Part shown: positions 1-5,608 of the stretch, piece after piece
How positions within the stretch are numbered: position 1 is the stretch's first letter
Layout: every line of letters starts with the position of its first letter
Assembly (NCBI GenBank): GCA_005879815.1
Contig: VBKA01000089.1
Coordinates: 1-6,090, forward strand
From: Chloroflexota bacterium
GTDB lineage: Bacteria; Chloroflexota; Limnocylindria; QHBO01
Direction: 5' to 3'
Length of the DNA stretch: 6,090 bases
Position numbers and translations under genes: made by a program
The notes under the pieces: generated by a model
What the model was told of the DNA's origin: nothing
Database searches by the model: none
Seen by the model: the letters and a program-made list of their open reading frames with translations, nothing else

Positions 1-618
1 GAAGAGCTGACCATCGCATGGCCGGTCATGCGACGGGCCGTGCTCAGGATCGGCGAGGCGCTGGCGGGGCGCGGCGTGCTTGCTGACTCCGACGACGTGT
101 TCTTCTTGACGCGAGCGGAGGCACTAACCGCCCTCGACGGGGCATCGCTTCCGCCAACCGTCGACGTGGCCGCTCGACGAGCGATTCGGACCGACCAGGC
201 CCGCTTGGTGCCGCCGCCGCTCGTCGGCCGCGTGAACCCGCTGATCCAGCGGGTGTGGGACAGCTTCCCAGGGTTGATCGGTGCCCGGCCGTCGGATGAT
301 GCCCTGGTCTCTGGCGTGCCGGCGTCGCCAGGGCGAGCGACCGGGCCGGTTCGCGTGATCCGCGGCCCTGCCGAGTTCGATCAGCTGCAGGCCGGCGAAG
401 TGCTGGTGGCGCCGGTCACCGCGCCGGCCTGGACGCCGCTCTTCGCCAGGGCGGTCGCCGTCGTGACCGACGTGGGGAGTGCCGCGGCTCACGCTTCGAT
501 CATCGCGCGTGAGTTCGGCATTCCGGCGGTCGTTGGCTGCGGCGACGCAACGGCCCGACTGCGAACGGGGACCCGCGTCACTGTGGACGGCAGCACGGGG
601 AACGTCGAGCCCGAGTGA
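1..618 (+). CDS. PEP-utilising enzyme, C-terminal swivelling phosphohistidine domain (5' end outside window)
   Basis: This is the last 205 codons of a longer gene. The frame is open from base 1 and ends at TGA 616-618, so the ATG at base 28 is only an internal Met. Fragment residues 1-75 look like the helical linker found before the mobile domain, with a DDVFFLT motif at 31-37. Residues about 103-203 are the PEP-utilising mobile domain: GVPASPGRATGPV, then PAWTPLFARA, then the catalytic loop GSAAAHASIIAREFGIPAV with the phosphate-carrying histidine at fragment residue 164 (codon 490-492), then VTVDGSTGNV. In this family (PEP synthase, pyruvate phosphate dikinase, rifampicin phosphotransferase) that His shuttles phosphate between an ATP-grasp domain and a second substrate domain. 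The arrangement with the His domain last resembles PEP-synthase-like or rifampicin phosphotransferase-like proteins. The ATP-grasp part is not visible, so the substrate cannot be assigned. It is probably cytoplasmic. Confidence 0.93.
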   Translation, partial: EELTIAWPVMRRAVLRIGEALAGRGVLADSDDVFFLTRAEALTALDGASLPPTVDVAARRAIRTDQARLVPPPLVGRVNPLIQRVWDSFPGLIGARPSDDALVSGVPASPGRATGPVRVIRGPAEFDQLQAGEVLVAPVTAPAWTPLFARAVAVVTDVGSAAAHASIIAREFGIPAVVGCGDATARLRTGTRVTVDGSTGNVEPE

Positions 619-624
619 GGTGGA

Positions 625-1242
625 TCAGTCGGCCCGATCGGCTCCACTCATGACGCCGCTGATGGGGAGCGCCCAGTAGACCGCGAATGCCGCGAATCCG
701 ATCAGGCTCACGACCGGATGCACCAGCGCAAGCAGCGTGATGAGGCCGTAGAGCGGAGGGCCGGACCAATAGCCCCGCGCGCCCACCTCGCGAACGGCGA
801 TGGCCACCTTCTCGCGCAGCAGGTGGCCATTTCTCGCGGCGGCGTAGGCCCAGATCGCATTGAACAGGATGGCGATGGCGACCATGGTGCCGCCGTACAG
901 AAACGTCGCGAGGAGCCAGCCCTGCCGGTCCACAAAGACCCGTTGCGCCAGGATCTGGGTCGGGAACGGAACGAACGCGATGAACATGAGGAAGACTATG
1001 TTGATCATGGCGAAGGTCGGATTCGAGCGACCGATGACCGTGAAGAGCCGGTGGTGCTGCACCCACATGATCCCGATGGTCAGGAAGCTCACCACGTAGG
1101 CGAAGAAGAATGGCCACTGATTCGCCAGCACGGGTCCGAGGCTCTCCTGGGCATCGGGGACTCGGATGCCCAGCACGAGCAAGGTGATGGCGATGGCGAA
1201 CACGCCATCAGCGAAGGTCTCCAGTCGGCCCGTATCGGTCAT
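625..1242 (-). CDS. TMEM175-family (DUF1211) potassium channel subunit
   Basis: This is a 205-residue integral membrane protein, the normal size for a bacterial single-repeat TMEM175. These assemble as tetramers and conduct K+ without the usual TVGYG filter. Six hydrophobic segments are visible at about 11-28, 43-62, 76-98, 109-134, 161-176 and 178-196. The family signature RxxxF(S)D in TM1 is present as R6-F10-A11-D12, followed by GVFAIAITLLVL. I17, L21 and L24 have the spacing of the hydrophobic pore constriction described for bacterial TMEM175. A second signature, WVQHH, lies at 60-64 after TM2. The usual serine of FSD is alanine here. The ATG at 1240-1242 places the signature at residue 6, as expected, although the Shine-Dalgarno sequence is weak. 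The gene converges on the PEP-utilising gene with 6 bases between stops and diverges from the permease. Family assignment is strong. Ion selectivity is inferred. Confidence 0.93.
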   Translation of the reverse strand: MTDTGRLETFADGVFAIAITLLVLGIRVPDAQESLGPVLANQWPFFFAYVVSFLTIGIMWVQHHRLFTVIGRSNPTFAMINIVFLMFIAFVPFPTQILAQRVFVDRQGWLLATFLYGGTMVAIAILFNAIWAYAAARNGHLLREKVAIAVREVGARGYWSGPPLYGLITLLALVHPVVSLIGFAAFAVYWALPISGVMSGADRAD

Positions 1243-1273
1243 TGTCCGTCCACGCGTTGTTTGACTCGCTTTC

Positions 1274-1280
1274 TACGATA
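1274..1280. promoter_or_regulatory. Possible shared -10 region in the gap between channel and permease genes
   Basis: The 97-base divergent gap (1243-1339) must hold both promoters. Its AT-richest part is around 1258-1280. The stretch TACGATA reads TACGAT on the plus strand and TATCGT on the minus strand, and both fit TANNNT. TTGACT at 1261-1266 looks like a -35 hexamer but is only 7 bases upstream of TACGAT, and no convincing -35 exists at 16-18 bases for either direction. The downstream half of the gap is GC-rich and carries three short palindromes: CCGCGG (1289-1294), GCGGCCGC (1296-1303) and GGGGGCCCCC (1312-1321). This is a weak, position-based call. Confidence 0.25.
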
Positions 1281-1327
1281 GGGCACACCCGCGGAGCGGC
1301 CGCGACTTGGAGGGGGCCCCCGACGCG

Positions 1328-1333
1328 AAGGAG
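1328..1333 (+). promoter_or_regulatory. Ribosome binding site that decides the permease start
   Basis: AAGGAG ends 6 bases before the ATG at 1340-1342, an ideal Shine-Dalgarno distance. It selects that ATG over the in-frame TTG at 1307, which has no such site and would add 11 residues unlike a permease N-terminus. Confidence 0.85.
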
Positions 1334-1339
1334 TGCGGC

Positions 1340-2845
1340 ATGACTGCCACCACCGTCCCCGCCGAAGGAGGCAGCGCTCTCAAGCGCGACGCCATCGGCC
1401 TGCCGGAGGTCCTCTTCCAGTCGATCACGCACATGGCGCCAGCCGTGGCGACCGCGCTCTCGATTGGCGCCGCGACGGGCTTCGCCGGGCGGCTGACGCC
1501 GCTCGCAGTCGTATTCGCGATGATCGCCTGCCTGTTTACGGCGTACTCCATTGGGCAGCTGGCGAAGCATCTTCCCTCCGCGGGCGGGATGTACACCTAC
1601 GTCACGCGCGGGCTCGGCCCCTTCTTCGGCTGGCTGATGGCCTGGGCCTTCGCGCTGGCCGAGCCGCTGGTTGCGCCAATCCTGCTCGCGGCCTTTGGCC
1701 TGTACGGCGGCATCTTCCTGACGACCTACCTCCACATCGGTGAAGGCTTCCAATACCTGTGGGTTGTCCTGGCGGTGCTATGCGGTGTCCTGCTGTGGTG
1801 GCTGATCTACACCGGAATCCAGATCTCTGCGCGGACGGGCGTCGTGCTAGGGATCATTGAGATTGCGATCTTCGTATTCATCTCACTGCTCCTCATCGTC
1901 AACGCCGGATCGCGCAACACGGCCGATGTGTTCATCCCGGGCGCGGGCGGGGTCCAGCCGGCTTTCCAGGGGATGATCTTCTGCCTGCTCGCATTCATCG
2001 GCTTCGAGGCGGCAGCCCCTCTCGGTGAAGAGGCGCGGAACCCACGACGCAGCATCCCGTGGGCGGTAATCGCCTCCACCATCGCGGTGGGCGCCTTCTA
2101 CGTCTTCAACTACTACGGCGCAACCGTCTTCTTTGGCCCGGACAAGATGAAGGACTTCGTCACGTTCAACAATGGGGACCCGTGGGGCTACATGGCGACC
2201 CAGGTGCTCGGCACCCTGGGCGGGATCCTGGTGGTCTTCGCCATCATCAACAGCTCGTTCGCCAACGCCAACTCCGGGGCGACAGCGGCAACCAGGTCGC
2301 TCTTCTCGATGGGCCGATCGGGCCTGTTGCCGCGCTGGTTCGCGGCGATCCACTCGCAGCATCGCACGCCGGTTAACGCTATTCACTTCCAGGCCATCGT
2401 CGCCATCGTTGTGGCGGTCGCCGGAGGCCTGATCCTGGCCGACGATCCGTATCAGGCCAGCGGACCATTGAACATCTATGTGTTCATCGGAACCATGCTG
2501 GGCCTGCTCTTTGCGGGGATGTACATCGCGGTCAATGCGGCGGTCGTGGGCTACTACTGGCGCGAGCGCCGCGACGAGTTCAACTGGCTCAAGCACCTCG
2601 TGGTGCCGGTTCTCGGAGTGCTGGCCATGATTCCGGCGATCATGTCGGTCATCGGTGGGCTGACCATCCCGCTTTTCGACGTGCCTCTGCCTCCTTACAC
2701 GAACGCGCTTCGCTTCACCGCGCCGATCGTGGGTGCCTGGATGGTCATTGGGATTATCGTCTTCATCTGGCTCTGGACACGCAATCGCGACGCCCTGGCG
2801 CGGATGGGAGACGTCTTCGGCGGCGAGGGTGGGGAGGAGCGCTAG
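1340..2845 (+). CDS. APC-superfamily amino acid/amine permease
   Basis: This is a 501-residue polytopic inner-membrane transporter. The start is the ATG at 1340, chosen because AAGGAG lies 6 bases upstream. A short polar N-terminus (1-20) leads into GLPEVLFQSITHMAPA, the discontinuous TM1 region typical of the APC fold. It is followed by about twelve hydrophobic helices and a basic/acidic cytoplasmic tail at about 485-501. The conserved LPSAGGMYTYVTRGLGP motif between TM2 and TM3 is clear. The TM6 unwound segment appears as FIGFE (219-223), followed by EEARNPRRSIPWA, a hallmark of amino acid permeases. Family members use proton or sodium coupling, or antiport, to move amino acids and related amines. 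The exact substrate cannot be read from sequence. The gene converges on the amide hydrolase with a 4-base overlap, which suggests but does not prove a shared nitrogen role. The length is normal and there is no sign of damage. Confidence 0.93.
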   Translation: MTATTVPAEGGSALKRDAIGLPEVLFQSITHMAPAVATALSIGAATGFAGRLTPLAVVFAMIACLFTAYSIGQLAKHLPSAGGMYTYVTRGLGPFFGWLMAWAFALAEPLVAPILLAAFGLYGGIFLTTYLHIGEGFQYLWVVLAVLCGVLLWWLIYTGIQISARTGVVLGIIEIAIFVFISLLLIVNAGSRNTADVFIPGAGGVQPAFQGMIFCLLAFIGFEAAAPLGEEARNPRRSIPWAVIASTIAVGAFYVFNYYGATVFFGPDKMKDFVTFNNGDPWGYMATQVLGTLGGILVVFAIINSSFANANSGATAATRSLFSMGRSGLLPRWFAAIHSQHRTPVNAIHFQAIVAIVVAVAGGLILADDPYQASGPLNIYVFIGTMLGLLFAGMYIAVNAAVVGYYWRERRDEFNWLKHLVVPVLGVLAMIPAIMSVIGGLTIPLFDVPLPPYTNALRFTAPIVGAWMVIGIIVFIWLWTRNRDALARMGDVFGGEGGEER

Positions 2846-3792
2846 CCTGCGAACATCGCGAGCGGGCAGTACGCAGTCACGATCCAGTTCGGAGCGTCGA
2901 CCACCTCGCTGATCTTGAGGTCGCAGCCGACGCTGCAGAGGAGATAGGCCTCCACGGAGCCGATGCCGTGCTCGCGCCCGAGGTAGTCGATCATCCGGCG
3001 CACCGCGTCCTGGGCTGCCGCCCTTAGCTCAGGGCCGACTCCATCGGTCGCGTAATAAGGACCGATGTTGGTGGCGGCTGCCAACGGGCCCGGCGTCAGG
3101 AATTCCGGCGCGGTGACGTGCACGTCCTTGCGCACGGTAAGACGAACGGTGGCGCGCATCGGCGTCTCGATGGCCGTCCCGCACACCTCGCCGTCGCCCT
3201 GGGCGGCGTGGCCGTCGCCGAGCGAGAAACGCGCCCCGGGCGCGCCAACCGGCAGAAAGAGCCGCGTCCCGGCGGTCAGGTGCCTGGTGTCCATGTTGCC
3301 GCCGTGGGCGGTTGGCGGAATGGTCGAGAAGGCGCCCTCCTCGCGAGGAGCTACGCCGAGCTCGCCGCAGAAGGGGGCGAGCGGGATCTTCACGCCAGAC
3401 AGGAACTCGGCCGTTCCTTCGCCAAGGCGGGTGATGCGCAGCGCCGGATCCGGGAAGTCGTCGGCCAGCAGCCCGAAGCCGGGGATGCTGGCGGTCCAGC
3501 CCCAGTCGGCAGGTGTGAAGTCGAGCAGCTCGATCTCGAGACTGTCGCCTGGCTCTGCCCCCTCGACGCCGATGGGTCCGTTCACCTGGTCGACGCGCGA
3601 GAAATCGAGGTTGGCCAGGTCGGCGACCGTGGAGGCCGCGGTGATCTGGCCGCAGGAGGCGTCGAGCGCGTCGAACTCGACGACGTCACCGCTGGCGACG
3701 GTCGCGATGGGCTCGATGGACCGGTCCCAGGCGAGATGGAACTGCTCGCGAGCGACGTGCACCGTGGCAACCAGACCGGCCATCGCCGGCAT
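2842..3792 (-). CDS. Acetamidase/formamidase-family amide hydrolase
   Basis: This is a 316-residue cytoplasmic enzyme of the FmdA/AmdA family, which hydrolyses short amides such as formamide or acetamide to ammonia plus the acid. The length fits the short (about 300-residue) bacterial branch; classical formamidases are nearer 400. Family hallmarks, numbered from ATG 3792: FHLAWDRS near 18-25, HGGNMD at 163-168, LPVGAPGARFSLGDGHAAQG over about 180-199, with GDGE and GTAIE following to 209, and near the C-terminus YLLCSVGCDLKISE. The conserved His/Asp/Glu positions of these blocks are intact. Start choice: ATG 3790-3792 has AGGG five bases upstream and puts VHVAREQFHLAWD near the N-terminus as in relatives. 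ATG 3781-3783 is an alternative. A GTG at 3829-3831 is possible but would overlap the divergent gene. The natural substrate is unproven, since the family also includes enzymes acting on other amides. Confidence 0.94.
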   Translation of the reverse strand: MPAMAGLVATVHVAREQFHLAWDRSIEPIATVASGDVVEFDALDASCGQITAASTVADLANLDFSRVDQVNGPIGVEGAEPGDSLEIELLDFTPADWGWTASIPGFGLLADDFPDPALRITRLGEGTAEFLSGVKIPLAPFCGELGVAPREEGAFSTIPPTAHGGNMDTRHLTAGTRLFLPVGAPGARFSLGDGHAAQGDGEVCGTAIETPMRATVRLTVRKDVHVTAPEFLTPGPLAAATNIGPYYATDGVGPELRAAAQDAVRRMIDYLGREHGIGSVEAYLLCSVGCDLKISEVVDAPNWIVTAYCPLAMFAG

Positions 3793-3824
3793 GCTAACCC
3801 TGGCCACAAGTGCAGAATTCTCGG
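3793..3824. promoter_or_regulatory. Compact 32-base divergent gap between amide hydrolase and membrane gene
   Basis: With the chosen starts only 32 bases separate two outward-facing genes. An 8-base palindrome AGAATTCT (3814-3821) is the AT-rich core, and as a palindrome it offers the same sequence to both strands. CAGAAT at 3813-3818 sits exactly 12 to 7 bases before the ATG of the rightward gene, the position expected of a -10 element for a leaderless transcript. The rightward gene has no Shine-Dalgarno sequence, which is consistent with this. No -35 hexamer is convincing. Any further promoter elements would have to lie inside the coding sequences. Confidence 0.3.
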
Positions 3825-4382
3825 ATGGCACCTTCGACGACCCGCGCGCTGGCAGTTGGGGTGCTCTTTCTGGCCTGGGTCGGATTCCTCTCGATCGGTG
3901 TCAGCGGCGTCGTCGCGGCGGGCATGCAGGCGGCCTTCGGCGCGCGCTTCGTGGCGGGCGACCTTCCGGAAGTGAGCTATACCGCGGACCGCTGCGCGGA
4001 GCTGAAGGAGTACGCGCCTCCGAGTGCGAGCTGTGAGGAAGCGGCGGCCCTCCATCACGCCGACGAGACCGTCACGTACCGCCTCGCCGCGGGCGTTTTG
4101 GGCCTGCTCCTGCTTGGCACCTGGATGCTCGTGCGGCGCGGGGGCGCCCTGGGACCGGGCCGCCTTCCGGATGGACTGGTTGCAGGGGCAGGCTGCGCTC
4201 TGTTCGGTGTCGTTGGTCTCGCGCTCCTGGCGCAGGGACTGGAGCTGCTGGCGCTTGGACCGAGCAGCGGGGAGGGCGCGGATCTCAGCGCCGCGATCGT
4301 GTCGCTGGTGATCGCCGTCCTCTTTGGCCGCAGTCTCTATCGCACGCTGGGGGAACTGAAGCCACAGTCGCCGGACTCATGA
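3825..4382 (+). CDS. Unrecognised four-helix membrane protein with an extracytoplasmic Cys pair
   Basis: I do not recognise a named family. The 185-residue product has a hydrophobic segment at about 8-33 that could be an uncleaved signal anchor, and a polar region at about 41-86 containing two cysteines (C57 and C70) and several acidic residues. Three more hydrophobic helices follow at about 87-104, 118-144 and 153-171, then a short polar tail. The polar region is predicted to face outside, because RR follows TM2 at 104-105 on the likely inner side. C57 and C70 could therefore form a disulfide; this is inference. ATG 3825 is preferred over GTG 3810, but neither has a Shine-Dalgarno sequence, so the start is uncertain by five residues. 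The gene overlaps the next one through ATGA (4379-4382), which implies co-transcription and coupled translation. Codon use and intact length support a real gene. Confidence 0.75.
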   Translation: MAPSTTRALAVGVLFLAWVGFLSIGVSGVVAAGMQAAFGARFVAGDLPEVSYTADRCAELKEYAPPSASCEEAAALHHADETVTYRLAAGVLGLLLLGTWMLVRRGGALGPGRLPDGLVAGAGCALFGVVGLALLAQGLELLALGPSSGEGADLSAAIVSLVIAVLFGRSLYRTLGELKPQSPDS

Positions 4383-4999
4383 GTTCGGGAACGCGAGGCA
4401 TCGTGCGGCGGGCCGGGCTGGCCGCCTACGTCGCCGCGGCTGCGGCAGTGATAGGCCTGGTGACCATCGGTCTCTTCTTCTGGATCGGCCAACCATGGGG
4501 CACCTTGAATGACGTAGCTGTGCTGGTCATGACCCTGGCTATCGCGCCCCTCATGCTCGCCTTCTGGGAGCTGGGCGGCCTGACGCCAACGCCGCTGGCG
4601 CTCGCGGCTCAGACTGCGGGTTGGGTCGCGGTGCTGGGATGGGGCGTCGTCCACGCCCTTTTCATCCTGGGAGCCCTGACGTTCGACTATGGCGCGCCCG
4701 CCACCGACGGCCTGGCTCTCGAGTCGGTGGCTCAGGTCGTCATTGGGCTGTGGATCGCTGGCGCGAGCCTGCTTGCCGGTCCTTGGCTCGGCTGGCAGCG
4801 CTGGCTCGGCGTGGTGACCGGCGTCGGGTGGGCGCTCGCCGGCATCGGTCTGCTCGCGGGAGGGATGAACCACCCGTTGAGCTACGCCGGCGGAATCGGC
4901 TACCTCCTCGTCTTTCCGATCTGGGCGTTGCTGATGGGTCGGCTGTTCACCGCGATCGCAGGGGACGCAGGTAGCCCGCAAGCAGCTCACGCTCGGTGA
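4379..4999 (+). CDS. Unrecognised six-helix membrane protein, translationally coupled
   Basis: This is a 206-residue protein of unknown function with six hydrophobic segments at about 13-36, 43-65, 72-100, 115-137, 141-162 and 168-193. The N-terminus is basic (R6, R10, R11), which favours an inside start by the positive-inside rule. Small-residue-rich helices and single prolines are seen, along with tryptophans at membrane edges (WIGQPWG, WLGWQRWLG) and a GGMNHPLSYAGGIGYLLVFPIW stretch at about 161-182, interrupted at the loop. No catalytic or binding motif is apparent. It resembles the many small DUF-type polytopic proteins of high-GC bacteria, but I cannot name a family. Its ATG lies inside the stop region of the upstream gene (ATGA), so it is probably translated by re-initiation and may act with that membrane protein. 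Its 3' end overlaps the opposite-strand gene by 53 bases. Confidence 0.75.
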   Translation: MSSGTRGIVRRAGLAAYVAAAAAVIGLVTIGLFFWIGQPWGTLNDVAVLVMTLAIAPLMLAFWELGGLTPTPLALAAQTAGWVAVLGWGVVHALFILGALTFDYGAPATDGLALESVAQVVIGLWIAGASLLAGPWLGWQRWLGVVTGVGWALAGIGLLAGGMNHPLSYAGGIGYLLVFPIWALLMGRLFTAIAGDAGSPQAAHAR

Positions 5000-5552
5000 C
5001 CAGGCGGATCCAGTCCGCCTGGTCGCGATTGACGATGATGGTGCCCGTTGACCGATGCCGACGTTCGTCGCCGGCCCAATACTCGATCCAGGCTTTGGTG
5101 AGCGGAATCATGGCCGGCCGCCCTTGCACGCTCGCCATGGGATCCGCGCCCGATGCCACGTGGAGATGCCCGCCGATCAGGTAGTCGCCCGACTGCAGGG
5201 CGACCGGATGGATGCGTGTCTGCCGGCGCTGCATCTCGTCACCCGCCGGTCCGCTGGCGTGGACAGCCACCAGCTCGCGCCGGCTGATCACGAATTCCTC
5301 TGCGGCACGCGTCGTTCCGTCCTCGTGGCCGCTGATCTCGACGTCTTCGAGATGAAGCTCGTCGCAGTTGTTCAGCAGGTCGGTCAGCCGGTCCGCCTCG
5401 AGGCGGACCCAGCCGAAGACCCTGTGCTCCCGGTCGTAGGCGACGAACCGGATGAGTGGCGTCTCCGAGAGGAAGTCCGGCTCGTAGACCTCCTCGAAGG
5501 TCGGCTGCAGGACGAGGTGCAGTCGGCCCGGCGAGGATGGGGACGGCGTCAT
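4947..5552 (-). CDS. Unrecognised soluble protein with two related domains (DUF6812-like)
   Basis: This is a 201-residue protein without a signal peptide or membrane helices, so it is probably cytoplasmic. Two segments look related. Repeat 1 (about 34-98) has FGWVRLEADRLTDLLN, then ELHLEDVEI, then EFVISRREL. Repeat 2 (about 114-183) has IGGHLHVASGADPMAS, then AMIPLTKAWIEY, then TIIVNRDQADWI. The shared plan is a Gly-started beta strand, a helix, an acidic or hydrophobic strand, and a final VISR/IVNR-type strand. The pattern recalls the small DUF6812-type domain (strand, RL..LLN helix, strand), but that is from memory and not a confirmed match. No catalytic residues stand out. The start is ATG 5550-5552 with only a weak GCGGGG upstream. 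It lies 56 bases downstream of the DUF3892-like gene on the same strand, so a shared transcript is possible. Its last 53 bases overlap the opposing membrane gene. Confidence 0.75.
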   Translation of the reverse strand: MTPSPSSPGRLHLVLQPTFEEVYEPDFLSETPLIRFVAYDREHRVFGWVRLEADRLTDLLNNCDELHLEDVEISGHEDGTTRAAEEFVISRRELVAVHASGPAGDEMQRRQTRIHPVALQSGDYLIGGHLHVASGADPMASVQGRPAMIPLTKAWIEYWAGDERRHRSTGTIIVNRDQADWIRLVTERELLAGYLRPLRSR

Positions 5553-5567
5553 CCCCGCAGGCTAGGG

Positions 5568-5579
5568 TTCAGCGCTGAA
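5568..5579. repeat. 12-base perfect palindrome upstream of the two-domain gene
   Basis: TTCAGCGCTGAA is fully self-complementary and lies between two same-strand genes, 15 bases before the start codon of the downstream one. With no loop bases and no T-run it is a poor terminator, and a dimeric regulator site is a more natural reading. A chance 12-base palindrome is expected about once in a window of this size, so only its location makes it notable. Its core CAGCGCTG recurs at 5962-5969 upstream of the neighbouring gene. Confidence 0.4.
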
Positions 5580-5608
5580 TGCGCGGAATCACCTGAAGGT
5601 ACCGACGT

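Noticed and set aside
620..647. Possible terminator hairpin GTGGA...TCCAC between the first two genes
   Set aside because: The stem is 5 pairs with an 18-base loop and no T-run, and it lies mostly in coding sequence. It is too weak to annotate.
718..1281. 187-residue plus-strand open frame opposite the TMEM175 gene
   Set aside because: Translation is rich in Glu/Gly/His/Arg as expected of antisense to a membrane protein gene, with no ribosome site or family signature.
1307..1309. TTG start for the permease
   Set aside because: The ATG at 1340 has AAGGAG at 6 bases, while the TTG has no ribosome site and adds residues unlike a permease N-terminus.
1312..1321. GGGGGCCCCC palindrome as an operator
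   Set aside because: Perfect, but made only of G and C in a GC-rich leader next to two other GC palindromes. Nothing separates it from composition.
1883..2596. 237-residue minus-strand open frame opposite the permease
   Set aside because: Low-complexity Arg/Asp/Val-rich translation without motifs. The plus strand encodes conserved transporter motifs across the same bases.
3118..3975. Long plus-strand open frames (285 and 323 residues) opposite the amide hydrolase gene
   Set aside because: They are antisense shadows common in high-GC DNA. The translation is rich in Arg/Gly/Ala with no family pattern, while the opposite strand has clear FmdA/AmdA motifs.
5591..5600. ACCTGAAGGT short inverted repeat downstream of the DUF3892-like gene
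   Set aside because: Four-base arms with a two-base centre are expected by chance and there is no T-run.
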